Source of the DNA: Microbacterium sp. SLBN-146
GTDB taxonomy: Bacteria; Actinomycetota; Actinomycetes; Actinomycetales; Microbacteriaceae
Reading direction: 5' to 3'
Assembly (NCBI RefSeq): GCF_006715145.1
Contig: NZ_VFMR01000001.1
Span: 1,550,001-1,614,000 of the forward strand
DNA length: 64,000 nucleotides
Below, one piece after another: positions 49,150-57,035 of this stretch. The notes beneath the pieces were generated by a model. It was not told the origin of the DNA. It ran no database searches and worked only from the letters and a program-made list of their open reading frames with translations. The stretch's first letter is position 1; the number at the start of each line of letters is the position of its first letter. Position numbers and translations under genes: made by a program.

Positions 49150-50748
49150 ATGCGCCGAATGACTCCCGAGGACATCACCACCCTCTCCACTGAACTGGGC
49201 TTCCCCATCTCCGCCGCCGACGCGGAGCGATTCCAGGCATTGACCGACTACATGATCGACACGGTCGACCGCTTCGACGACGTCGCGCGTGCGCAGGCGA
49301 AGCCCGCTGCGCCGCGGCGCGACCCCGGACGTCGACCCGCGCGCGACGAAGACCCGCTGAACGCCGTCCTCCGGGTCGTCGACGTCGCCGAGCCGGCTGC
49401 GTCGGGCGTGCTCGACGGGCTGAACGTCGTCATGAAGGACAACATCCCCGTCGCGGGGGTTCCCATGAGCATGGGATCGGATGTCCTGACGGACTTCGTG
49501 CCGTCGGAGGATGCCGAGCTGACGCGCAGGGTGCTCGCGGCGGGCGGACGGATCGTCGCGACGACGAACATGGAGGCGTTCGCGTTCTCCGGTGGTGGCG
49601 AGACCTCAGGCCACGGACGCGTCGAGAACCCCTTCGATCGCGCTCGTACGGCGTCGGGGTCGTCGACGGGATCGGCCGTGGCGCTGTGGTACGACGGCGT
49701 CGATCTGGCGTGGGGGACGGACACGGGCGGGTCATGCCGCATCCCGGCCTCGTGGAGCGGCGTCCTGGGCCTCAAGCCGACACACGGACTCGTGCCGTTC
49801 AGCGGCATCCCGACGTCGGACTGGCGGTTCGACCACGCGGGGCCGCTCGCCCGCAGCGTCGAGATCATGGCGCGCGGAATGGATGCGGTCGTCTCGCCCG
49901 TCGTCTACGACGATGCCGAGTACGACGCCCCCGCGCGCATCGAGCGACCCGAGTACGCCGCCGAGGTGGCTGCGACCGGCCCCGACCTCACGGGTGTCCG
50001 GATCGGTCTCGTCCGTCAGGGCTTCCGTGCGGCCGACGATCCGGATGCCGCGGAGGGCACGCTCGAGACGGCGGACGCCGTCCGCGCCGCCGCCGAACGT
50101 TTCGCCGCGCTCGGGGCCGAGGTCGTCGACGTCGATCTGGACGTGCTCGCCGAGGGCGGCGACGTCATGTTCGCCGCGATGCTCGAGTCGGCGACCGCCG
50201 CGACCTTCGGGTGGCCCACCGCCTACCACTGGCTCGCGGAGTCTTCACCGGAGTTCGCGGCGGCGCTCTCGACGTCGCTCGCGACCCGGGGCGACCACCT
50301 GCCGGACAACTTCAAGGCCGTGCTCATGGTCGGGACCTACCTCAACCGGCAGCGCGGCGGTGAAGTCGGAGCGCGCGCGCACCAGCTCGCCGCGGGCATG
50401 CGCGCCGACGTCGACGCGGCGCTCGAGGGTGTCGACGTGCTCATGATGCCGACGACGTCGCACACGCCCTTCCTCGCCCGCGACGACGTCGACGGGGTCG
50501 AGCGGTCGCTGCGGGGCTGGGGCATGATGCACAACGTCCCGCTTTTCAACCTCACCGGCCACCCCGCGATCAGCATGCCCGCCGCCGAGTCCGACGGGCT
50601 CCCGGTCGGCGTCATGGCGGTCGCTCGACGCCACGACGACGTGCGGCTGCTGACCCTCGCCCGTGCCTACGAGCTCGGTCACGGGTGGTCCTTGCAGGAC
50701 GCTCCGTTCGACTGGACGCAGCCCACGACCTTCGCGAAGGGGCAGTGA
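49150..50748 (+). CDS. Amidase (amidase signature family)
   Basis: The 532-residue cytoplasmic enzyme hydrolyses a carboxamide. The Ser-cisSer-Lys triad is complete: Lys96 in NVVMKDNIPVAGVP, Ser172 in TASGSSTGSA and Ser195 in TDTGGSCRIPASW. An N-terminal helical extension (1-60) precedes the core. Size and motifs match members such as allophanate-hydrolase-like or aryl amidases; the substrate cannot be read. GAAAGGAG precedes ATG 49150 (ATG 49159 is a near alternative). Its stop overlaps the next start by one base. Confidence 0.92.
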   Translation: MRRMTPEDITTLSTELGFPISAADAERFQALTDYMIDTVDRFDDVARAQAKPAAPRRDPGRRPARDEDPLNAVLRVVDVAEPAASGVLDGLNVVMKDNIPVAGVPMSMGSDVLTDFVPSEDAELTRRVLAAGGRIVATTNMEAFAFSGGGETSGHGRVENPFDRARTASGSSTGSAVALWYDGVDLAWGTDTGGSCRIPASWSGVLGLKPTHGLVPFSGIPTSDWRFDHAGPLARSVEIMARGMDAVVSPVVYDDAEYDAPARIERPEYAAEVAATGPDLTGVRIGLVRQGFRAADDPDAAEGTLETADAVRAAAERFAALGAEVVDVDLDVLAEGGDVMFAAMLESATAATFGWPTAYHWLAESSPEFAAALSTSLATRGDHLPDNFKAVLMVGTYLNRQRGGEVGARAHQLAAGMRADVDAALEGVDVLMMPTTSHTPFLARDDVDGVERSLRGWGMMHNVPLFNLTGHPAISMPAAESDGLPVGVMAVARRHDDVRLLTLARAYELGHGWSLQDAPFDWTQPTTFAKGQ

Positions 50749-51146
50749 TGGATGCCACGGCGGTGACCGACCTCGTCGCCCGGATCGAGCGCGATCGAGG
50801 CGTCGTCCACCCCAACCTCGAGATCGCGTCGAGGCAGAGCCCGGATGCCCTCGCGCAGTTCCACGCGTCGTACATGCACGCCGTGCACGAGAACGACGTG
50901 CTGCCGCGCGCGACGAAGGAGCTCATCATGATCGCCGCCGACGCGGCGGTGTACTTCACCTACGGCCTGAAGTTCCACATGGGCGAGGCGCTTCGTCACG
51001 GCGCGACGCGCGAGGAGATCGTCAACGCGCTCGAGCTCGCGGGGCTCGTGGGCGGCTTCCACGTTCCGATGATGGCCTTCCCGCTCCTGGAAGAGGTCCT
51101 TGCGACCGACGAGTTCGCGCATCTCGCACGGACGGATGCCGGATGA
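50748..51146 (+). CDS. Carboxymuconolactone decarboxylase (AhpD-like) family protein without CxxC
   Basis: The 132-residue helical protein has the CMD/AhpD fold: FHASYMHAVHENDVLPRATK, IAADAAVYFTYGLKFHMGEA, LRHGATREEIVNALELAGLV. The CxxC pair that gives AhpD-type members their peroxidase activity is absent; the position reads VYFTYGLKFH. It therefore cannot act by the known disulfide mechanism and may be closer to the decarboxylase branch or a binding protein. ATG 50748 overlaps the amidase stop by one base, and the stop overlaps the next start. Confidence 0.85.
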   Translation: MDATAVTDLVARIERDRGVVHPNLEIASRQSPDALAQFHASYMHAVHENDVLPRATKELIMIAADAAVYFTYGLKFHMGEALRHGATREEIVNALELAGLVGGFHVPMMAFPLLEEVLATDEFAHLARTDAG

Positions 51147-52138
51147 AGGCCGGACTCTTCCTCACGAACGAGCACACGGCTCCCGCAGACCTGTCGGCGC
51201 ACCTCGGCCAGCAGTTCGACATGACGAGGGCCGTCGCAGAAGCAGGCTGGGACTCGATCTTCACGGGACAGCACTTCATCACGGAGGGGACGCAGCGCCT
51301 CCAGCCCCTGCCGTTCCTCGCGCGACTGGCTGCGGAGGCGCCCGGCCTCACGTTCGGGACCGGCATCCACCTCTGGACGCTGGGAAACCCCGTGGCGATG
51401 GCCGAGGAGTTCGCGACGCTCGACGTCATCACGGGCGGAAAGACCGTCGCGGGCCTCGGTCTCGGCTACCGTCCCGAGGAATTCGCCGCCTTCGGCGTCG
51501 ACCGTCCCTCGCGCGTCAAGCGGTTCGAGCGCAGCCTCGACATCGCCCGTCGACTCTGGCGCGGCGAAGCGGTCGACGCGGACGAGCCCTGGTGCCGGCT
51601 GGAAGGGGCGACGATCGGAACGCCACCTGTCGCCGGCGACATCCCGGTGTGGATCGGTGGCACGAGCGACCCCGCCGTACGCCGTGCGGGGCGGCTCTCG
51701 GAGGGATGGATCCTCAACCCGGCCGCGCCGAGTGAGACGATCGCGCGACAGGCCGCGCTCTACCGCGAGACCTCCGTCGAGCAGGGCAACGGCCGGGGGT
51801 GGATCGCGGCGTTCCGCGAGGTGTTCTGCGCCTCGACGAACGAGCAGGCCCGCGCGCAGGCGCTGCCTTATCTCGAGAAGAAGTACGGCCGCTATGCCGC
51901 GTGGGGCCAGGACGACGGGCATCCCGATCATCAGGCCCTCACGGGAGAGGCCGACACCGTCGGCCGGGGCCGCTTCATCGTGGGCGACCCCGAGCACTGC
52001 CGGACGGAGCTCGCCCGCTTCCGTGACGAGATCGGCGTCGACGAGTTCATCTACCGGACCGAGTGGCCCGACATGCCCGCCGAGTCGGCGTACTCGTCGC
52101 TGGACCTGCTCATCAGAGAGGTGGTGCCCGCGCTGTGA
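51143..52138 (+). CDS. LLM class flavin- or F420-dependent oxidoreductase
   Basis: The 331-residue cytoplasmic TIM-barrel enzyme belongs to the luciferase-like monooxygenase family: KAGLFLTNEHTAPADLSAHL, WDSIFTGQHFITEGTQRLQP, GLTFGTGIHLWTLGNPVAMA, GLGLGYRPEEFAAFGVDRPS. The family includes FMN monooxygenases and F420-dependent reductases; this sequence alone does not decide which. Because a clear F420-reducing enzyme is encoded two genes downstream, F420H2 is a plausible cofactor. ATG 51143 overlaps the previous stop and the stop overlaps the next GTG. Confidence 0.87.
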   Translation: MKAGLFLTNEHTAPADLSAHLGQQFDMTRAVAEAGWDSIFTGQHFITEGTQRLQPLPFLARLAAEAPGLTFGTGIHLWTLGNPVAMAEEFATLDVITGGKTVAGLGLGYRPEEFAAFGVDRPSRVKRFERSLDIARRLWRGEAVDADEPWCRLEGATIGTPPVAGDIPVWIGGTSDPAVRRAGRLSEGWILNPAAPSETIARQAALYRETSVEQGNGRGWIAAFREVFCASTNEQARAQALPYLEKKYGRYAAWGQDDGHPDHQALTGEADTVGRGRFIVGDPEHCRTELARFRDEIGVDEFIYRTEWPDMPAESAYSSLDLLIREVVPAL

Positions 52139-53259
52139 GAATCCGCGGAGCAATTCTGGATGCCGAAGGCGCGCCCCGCCCATACGGCGCGTCGATGCCG
52201 TTGCGGCTCGCCGAGATCGACCTCGATCCGCCGGGCCCGGGCGAGATCCTCGTGCGCATCGAAGCGGCGGGGCTCTGCCACTCGGACCTCTCGGTCATCA
52301 ATGGCGACCGTTCGCGTCCCCTCCCCATGCTGCTGGGGCATGAAGCATCCGGTCGGGTCGTCGAACGCGGTCCGGACGTCGACGACCTCGAGGTCGGTGA
52401 CCGCGTCGTCATGACGTTCCTCCCGCGCTGCGGCGAGTGCGCCGCGTGCGCGAGCGACGGCCGCATCCCCTGCCAGCGGGGGAGCGCGTCGAACACGGCG
52501 GGCACATTGCTGTCGGGTGAGCGCCGTCTCCACGAGAACGGCCGCGATCTGCAGCACCATCTGGGAGTATCCGCCTTCGCGACGGCGGCGGTCGTCGACC
52601 GGCGTTCTGTCGTCCGGGTCGATGGCGACGTGCCCCCCGATGTCGCGGCACTCCTCGGATGCGCCATCTTGACGGGAGGCGGCGCCGTTCTCAACGCCGC
52701 ACCTCCCGCGCCCGGCGACCGTGTCTGCGTCGTGGGACTCGGGGGCGTCGGGATGGCGGCGCTTCTGACGGCCTGCGCGCTCGACGACATCGAGGTGATC
52801 GGCGTGGACTTCGACGAGGGAAAGCGTGCGACGGCTCTCGAGCTCGGCGCGGCGCGCGTGTACACGCCGGACGAGGCGCGCGAAGCGGGCGTGCGAGCGG
52901 AGGTCGTCGTCGAGGCTGCGGGCGTTGCGGCGGCTTTCGAGATGGCGCTGGTCCTGACGGCGCCGGGGGGCACGACGGTGACGGTCGGCCTTCCGCATCC
53001 GGATGCGCGAGTGTCGGTGAGTCCGCTCCTGCTCGTCGCGGAGGGGCGGCACATCGTCGGCAGCTATCTCGGCTCCGCCGTCCCTGAGCGCGACATCCCC
53101 CGCTACGTCGAGCTGTGGCGCAGCGGCAGGCTCCCGATCGACCGACTCATCTCGGCGCACCGCGACCTGTCGGACATCAACGCGGGCATGGACGAGTTGG
53201 CCGAGGGCCGATCCATCCGCCAGATCATCGATTTCCCGGTCGAGGGGATCGGATCATGA
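52135..53259 (+). CDS. Zinc-dependent alcohol dehydrogenase (MDR family)
   Basis: The 374-residue cytoplasmic enzyme oxidises an alcohol with NAD(P). Catalytic zinc ligands lie in [11 protein letters not shown] (Cys) and MLLGHEASG (His); the structural zinc loop is [15 protein letters not shown]; the Rossmann motif is [13 protein letters not shown], followed by [12 protein letters not shown] with Asp favouring NAD. This resembles Class III/MSCR-like alcohol dehydrogenases. GTG start overlaps the LLM stop; stop overlaps the fgd start. It would oxidise an intermediate of this catabolic operon. Confidence 0.92.
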   Translation: MRIRGAILDAEGAPRPYGASMPLRLAEIDLDPPGPGEILVRIEAAGLCHSDLSVINGDRSRPLPMLLGHEASGRVVERGPDVDDLEVGDRVVMTFLPRCGECAACASDGRIPCQRGSASNTAGTLLSGERRLHENGRDLQHHLGVSAFATAAVVDRRSVVRVDGDVPPDVAALLGCAILTGGGAVLNAAPPAPGDRVCVVGLGGVGMAALLTACALDDIEVIGVDFDEGKRATALELGAARVYTPDEAREAGVRAEVVVEAAGVAAAFEMALVLTAPGGTTVTVGLPHPDARVSVSPLLLVAEGRHIVGSYLGSAVPERDIPRYVELWRSGRLPIDRLISAHRDLSDINAGMDELAEGRSIRQIIDFPVEGIGS

Positions 53260-54269
53260 GCGTCGTGCGGTTCGGGCTGAAGGCGTCGGCGGAGCAGTTC
53301 GCGCCCCGCGAGCTCGTCGAGATCGCGGTCGAGGCCGAAGCGGCCGGATTCGACAGCGTGACCGTCAGCGACCACTTCCAACCGTGGCGTCACACGGGCG
53401 GACACGCCCCCTTCGCCCTGGCATGGATGGCCGCCGTCGGAGAGCGGACGTCGTCGCTGACCCTGGGCACGTCGGTCCTCACTCCCTCGTTCCGCTACAA
53501 CCCGGCAGTGCTCGCGCAGGCCTTCGGGACGATGGGATGCCTCTTCCCGGGGCGCATCTTCCTCGGGGTGGGCACGGGTGAGGCGCTCAACGAGGTCGCA
53601 TCGGGGTGGGAGGGGCCCTGGCCGGCGTTCCGCGAGCGCTTCGCTCGGCTGCGCGAGGCCGTCGATCTCATGCGCCTGCTGTGGAGCGAGGATCGCGTGA
53701 CCCTCGACGGCGAGTACTACTCGGTCCGAGATGCCACCGTGTACGACCGGCCCGAGCGACCCGTGCCGATCTACGTCGCGGCGGGCGGGCCTGTCGTCGC
53801 CCGCTACGCCGGCCGCGCGGGGGACGGCTTCATCTGCACGTCCGGCAAGGGGATGCCCCTCTACACCGACGAGCTTCAGCCTGCCGTCACCGAGGGCGCG
53901 CGTGCCGCCGGTCGCGATCCGGAATCGGTCGAGCGGATGATCGAGATCAAGGTTTCGTACGACACCGACCCCGAGCGCGCGCTCGAGAACACGCGGTTCT
54001 GGGCGCCCCTGTCGCTGTCGAAGGAGCAGAAGCACGATCTGACGGACCCCGTCGAGATGGAGAAGGCGGCGGATGCTCTGTCGATCGAACAGATCGCGTC
54101 GCGATGGATCGTCGGCTCGGATCCCGAGCAGGTCGCGGCGGGCATCCGGCAGTACATCGAGGCGGGCTTCACGCACCTCGTCTTCCACGCGCCCGGATTC
54201 GACCAGCGACGGTTCATGGCGCAGTTCTCCCGCGACGTGTTGCCTCTCCTCGCGGAGAGCGGGGACTGA
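53256..54269 (+). CDS. fgd: F420-dependent glucose-6-phosphate dehydrogenase
   Basis: The 337-residue cytoplasmic enzyme oxidises glucose-6-phosphate to 6-phosphogluconolactone and makes F420H2. The sequence follows the mycobacterial enzyme closely from [20 protein letters not shown] onward; Asp39, His40 and Trp44 in SDHFQPW, Glu in GTGEALNE, the phosphate-binding lysines in TSGKGMPLY and EQKHDL and Arg in [11 protein letters not shown] are all kept, in the same numbering for the first group. It is the last gene of the overlapped series and implies that the cell makes F420. ATGA overlap with the alcohol dehydrogenase gene. Confidence 0.93.
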   Translation: MSVVRFGLKASAEQFAPRELVEIAVEAEAAGFDSVTVSDHFQPWRHTGGHAPFALAWMAAVGERTSSLTLGTSVLTPSFRYNPAVLAQAFGTMGCLFPGRIFLGVGTGEALNEVASGWEGPWPAFRERFARLREAVDLMRLLWSEDRVTLDGEYYSVRDATVYDRPERPVPIYVAAGGPVVARYAGRAGDGFICTSGKGMPLYTDELQPAVTEGARAAGRDPESVERMIEIKVSYDTDPERALENTRFWAPLSLSKEQKHDLTDPVEMEKAADALSIEQIASRWIVGSDPEQVAAGIRQYIEAGFTHLVFHAPGFDQRRFMAQFSRDVLPLLAESGD

Positions 54270-54337
54270 CCTTCGGACGGCGACGCCTCGCCCATGCCGG
54301 AGCCGGAGACCGTCAGGATGCCCACGGCTCGAACCCG

Positions 54338-54343
54338 TACGCT
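54338..54343 (+). promoter_or_regulatory. -10 box of the acyl-CoA synthetase gene
   Basis: TACGCT ends six bases before GTG 54350 and no ribosome site is present, indicating a leaderless transcript separate from the operon upstream. Confidence 0.5.
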
Positions 54344-54349
54344 GGCGGC

Positions 54350-56062
54350 GTGACGACAGAGAACGACTCCCGTGCACCCCTGAGCGACCGCCCGTGGCTG
54401 AGCGCCTACGCCGACGGCGTGCCCCACGACATCGAACCCGTCGCCGAGACGCTCGTCGGAATGCTCGAGGCGTCCGTCGCCCGCTACGGCGATCAGGTCG
54501 CGCTGGAGTTCTTCGGCGAACGCACGACCTACGCCGAACTGGGTGAGCAGGTGTCGCGCGCGGCAAACGCCCTCCGCAAGCTCGGCGTCGAGGCCGGCGA
54601 CCGGGTCGCGCTCGTGCTGCCGAACTGTCCGCAGCACGTCGTGGCGTTCTACGCGGCCCTGCGCATCGGTGCGATCGTCGTGGAGCACAACCCGCTCTAT
54701 ACGCCGCGGGAGCTCCGGCACCAGTTCGAGGTGCACGAGGCCGTCGTCGCGATCGTGTGGGACAAGGTCGCAGACGTCGTCGCCGACTTCCCGCGCGACA
54801 TCGCTCCCGCCGCCATCGTGGCCGTCGACCTGACGGATGCCATGCCGTGGACGACCCGCGCGGCTCTCCGCCTCCCGGTCGCCCGCGCCCGCGAATCCCG
54901 CGCGGCCCTGACGGCGAAGCCGACCGCCAAGGGCGTGCTCGAGTGGGCGGCGTTCGCACGCGCGCGCCGCCTGTCGCGCAAGCATCCTTCTCCCACCCTC
55001 GACGACATCGCGCTCCTCCAGCTGACGAGCGGCACGACGGGAACCCCCAAAGCGGCGATCCTGTCGCATCGGAACCTCCGCTCCAACGCTGCGCAGGGTC
55101 GGGCGTGGGTCCCGGGTCTTCGCGAGGGCGAAGAGACCTTCTACGCCGTTCTCCCGATGTTCCACGCCTATGGGCTGACCCTGTGCCTCACGTTCGCGAT
55201 CTCGATCGGCGCGCGTGTCGTCCTCTTCCCGAAGTTCGATGTCGAACTCGTCGTCGCGGCGGCGAAGAAGAGCCCGCCGACCTTCCTCCCGGGCGTCCCG
55301 CCCATCTACGACGCGCTGTCGCGCGCGACGACCCGCAAGGGCGTCGACCTCTCGAGCATCCGCTTCGCCATTTCGGGCGCGATGAGCCTTCCCGTCGCGA
55401 CCGTCGCGCGCTGGGAGGAGGCGACCGGCGGCCTCCTCGTCGAGGGGTACGGGATGACGGAGACCTCGCCCGTCGCCCTCGGAAACCCCATCGGACACAC
55501 ACGGCGGCCCGGCACCGTCGGCGTGCCCTTCCCCAGCACCGAGATCCGTGTCGTCGACCCCGACGACCCGTCGCAGGACCGCGCGCTCGGCGAGTCGGGG
55601 GAGCTCCTCATCCGGGGTCCGCAGGTGTTCCAGGGGTACTGGCGGCGACCCGACGAGACTGCCGCCGTGCTCCTCCAGGACGGATGGCTCCGGACGGGTG
55701 ACATCGTGACGGTGTCGGACGACGGCTTCGTGACCGTCATCGACCGCGTCAAGGAGCTCATCATCACGGGCGGCTTCAACGTCAGTCCGACCGAGGTCGA
55801 GCAGATCCTGACGCAGCATCCCGACGTCACCGCGGCGGCCGTCGTCGGCCTCCCGCGCTCTTCGGGTGGCGAAGACGTCGTCGCGGCCGTCGTCGTCAGC
55901 GACGGGGCCGTGTTCGACTCCGATGCGCTCAGGGACTTCTGCCGCGGACACCTCGCCGCCTACAAGGTGCCCAAGCGCATCGTCGAGGTCGACGACCTCC
56001 CGCGCTCGCAGATCGGCAAGGTCCTCCGCCGCTCGGTCCGGGACCAGCTGCTGGCGCGCTGA
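54350..56062 (+). CDS. Long-chain fatty-acid--CoA ligase (AMP-dependent synthetase family)
   Basis: The 570-residue cytoplasmic enzyme activates a carboxylic acid to its CoA thioester through an acyl-AMP. Motif A (phosphate loop) is LTSGTTGTPKAAILSH (about 222-237), then VEGYGMTETSPVALGNPIG, GWLRTGDIVTVSDDGF and, in the C-terminal lid, GGFNVSPTEVEQ and the catalytic Lys in SQIGKVLRRSVR. All are intact and the length is typical for FadD-type ligases. It starts at a leaderless GTG and stands alone between the catabolic operon and convergent arsenic-type genes. Confidence 0.92.
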   Translation: MTTENDSRAPLSDRPWLSAYADGVPHDIEPVAETLVGMLEASVARYGDQVALEFFGERTTYAELGEQVSRAANALRKLGVEAGDRVALVLPNCPQHVVAFYAALRIGAIVVEHNPLYTPRELRHQFEVHEAVVAIVWDKVADVVADFPRDIAPAAIVAVDLTDAMPWTTRAALRLPVARARESRAALTAKPTAKGVLEWAAFARARRLSRKHPSPTLDDIALLQLTSGTTGTPKAAILSHRNLRSNAAQGRAWVPGLREGEETFYAVLPMFHAYGLTLCLTFAISIGARVVLFPKFDVELVVAAAKKSPPTFLPGVPPIYDALSRATTRKGVDLSSIRFAISGAMSLPVATVARWEEATGGLLVEGYGMTETSPVALGNPIGHTRRPGTVGVPFPSTEIRVVDPDDPSQDRALGESGELLIRGPQVFQGYWRRPDETAAVLLQDGWLRTGDIVTVSDDGFVTVIDRVKELIITGGFNVSPTEVEQILTQHPDVTAAAVVGLPRSSGGEDVVAAVVVSDGAVFDSDALRDFCRGHLAAYKVPKRIVEVDDLPRSQIGKVLRRSVRDQLLAR

Positions 56063-56095
56063 CCCGGCCCGGCGGGCGGTGGCTCAGCCCTCTGG

Positions 56096-56602
56096 TCAGT
56101 CGGGGCGGCGGCGCTCGATGAGGACGGTGTCCCTCCACTGACCGGCCCACGGACCGTAGGTCATGAAGGCGATGCGCTCTCTCTGCCCGACCCGGCGGAA
56201 ACCGGCCCGTTCGTGGAGTGCGAGGCTCGCGACGTTCTCGGGGAAAACGCTCGACTGGATGGTCCAGATCCCGTCGTCGTCGGCCGCGCGAAGGAAGGCC
56301 GCGAGAAGCAGCGCGCCGACGCCCCGGCCGCGTGCGGAATCCGCGACGTACACGGAGTGCTCGACGACACCGCGGTAGACGTCACGTGCGGAGATGCGGG
56401 ATGCCGCGACCCATCCCGCGAGGATTCCGTCGTCGTCGACCGCGACGAGTCGTCCCGTCGTGATCTTGCCGGCGTCGAAGGTCGACCAGTCCGAGGGCGG
56501 CTCGGATTCGAACGTCGCGTTCCCGGTCGCGATGCCCTGGCGGTAGACGGCTTCAACGGCGGGCCAGTCATCGGCCCCCATGGGCCGCACGTGCATCGTC
56601 AT
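56096..56602 (-). CDS. GNAT acetyltransferase, phosphinothricin/arsinothricin N-acetyltransferase-like
   Basis: The 168-residue cytoplasmic enzyme transfers acetyl from acetyl-CoA to an amine. It begins MHVRPMGADDWPAVEAVYRQ with the family stretch GIATGNATFESEPPSDWSTF, has the CoA-binding VYVADSARGRGVGALLLAAF and ends NVASLALHERAGFRRVGQRE. This pattern is that of phosphinothricin acetyltransferases; homologues in ars operons (ArsN1) acetylate the arsenic antibiotic arsinothricin. Direct coupling to an ArsR gene (ATGA overlap) makes an ArsN1-type role likely, but inference from context is needed to choose between the two. Confidence 0.82.
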   Translation of the reverse strand: MTMHVRPMGADDWPAVEAVYRQGIATGNATFESEPPSDWSTFDAGKITTGRLVAVDDDGILAGWVAASRISARDVYRGVVEHSVYVADSARGRGVGALLLAAFLRAADDDGIWTIQSSVFPENVASLALHERAGFRRVGQRERIAFMTYGPWAGQWRDTVLIERRRPD

Positions 56603-56946
56603 TGCCGGAGGGCTCGGGATGCCTGCTCGAGGGCGTCGCTCACGACCCGGTAGTACGCCCAGCGGCCGCGCTGCTCGCGTGTCGCCAAGCCCGCCTCGAC
56701 GAGGAGCTTCATGTGGTGCGACACCGTCGGCTGGGAGAGTCCGACGGGGTCGGTGAGGTCGCAGATGCACGCTTCTCCACCTTCGGAGGCGGCGATGAGT
56801 GAGAGGAGCCGCACGCGGGTCGGGTCGCCGAGCGCCTTGAACGTGTGCGCGATGCGCTCCGCCTCGCCGGGCGTGAGGACTCCGTCGGTGACCGGCGTGC
56901 AGCATCCCGAGTCTTCCGTGGTGAGCAGAGGGAGCGGAACGGGCAT
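56599..56946 (-). CDS. arsR: ArsR-family metalloregulator with N-terminal CC and CxC site
   Basis: The 115-residue winged-helix repressor has the ArsR/SmtB core (TFKALGDPTRVRLLSLIAAS, DPVGLSQPTVSHHMKLLVEA, GLATREQRGRWAYYRVV). Cys15-Cys16 in TEDSGCCTPV and Cys60/Cys62 in GEACICDL form a likely As(III)-binding site, like the CC-plus-distal-Cys site of the Corynebacterium-type ArsR (Cys15, Cys16, Cys55) rather than the CVCDL-only site of the E. coli type. ATG 56946 has no ribosome site; AAGAAT ends six bases upstream, so it is leaderless. A 34-base palindrome lies just upstream. Confidence 0.92.
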   Translation of the reverse strand: MPVPLPLLTTEDSGCCTPVTDGVLTPGEAERIAHTFKALGDPTRVRLLSLIAASEGGEACICDLTDPVGLSQPTVSHHMKLLVEAGLATREQRGRWAYYRVVSDALEQASRALRQ

Positions 56947-56985
56947 GCGACGATTCTTGCACGTCGTATTGACATTCGTCGATAG

Positions 56986-57019
56986 ATCGAACAAGGTCGA
57001 TGCATCGAGCTTTGTCGAT
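56986..57019. promoter_or_regulatory. ArsR operator between divergent arsR and flavoprotein genes
   Basis: ATCGAACAAGGTCGAT and ATCGAGCTTTGTCGAT are inverted repeats matching at 13 of 16 positions, with two bases between. A further ATCGA/TCGAT half site lies just to the left (56979-56985). The arms fit ArsR-type ATCGA-N6-TCGAT operators. One site could control both directions. Confidence 0.75.
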
Positions 57020-57035
57020 CTGTAGGGAGAGCCGC

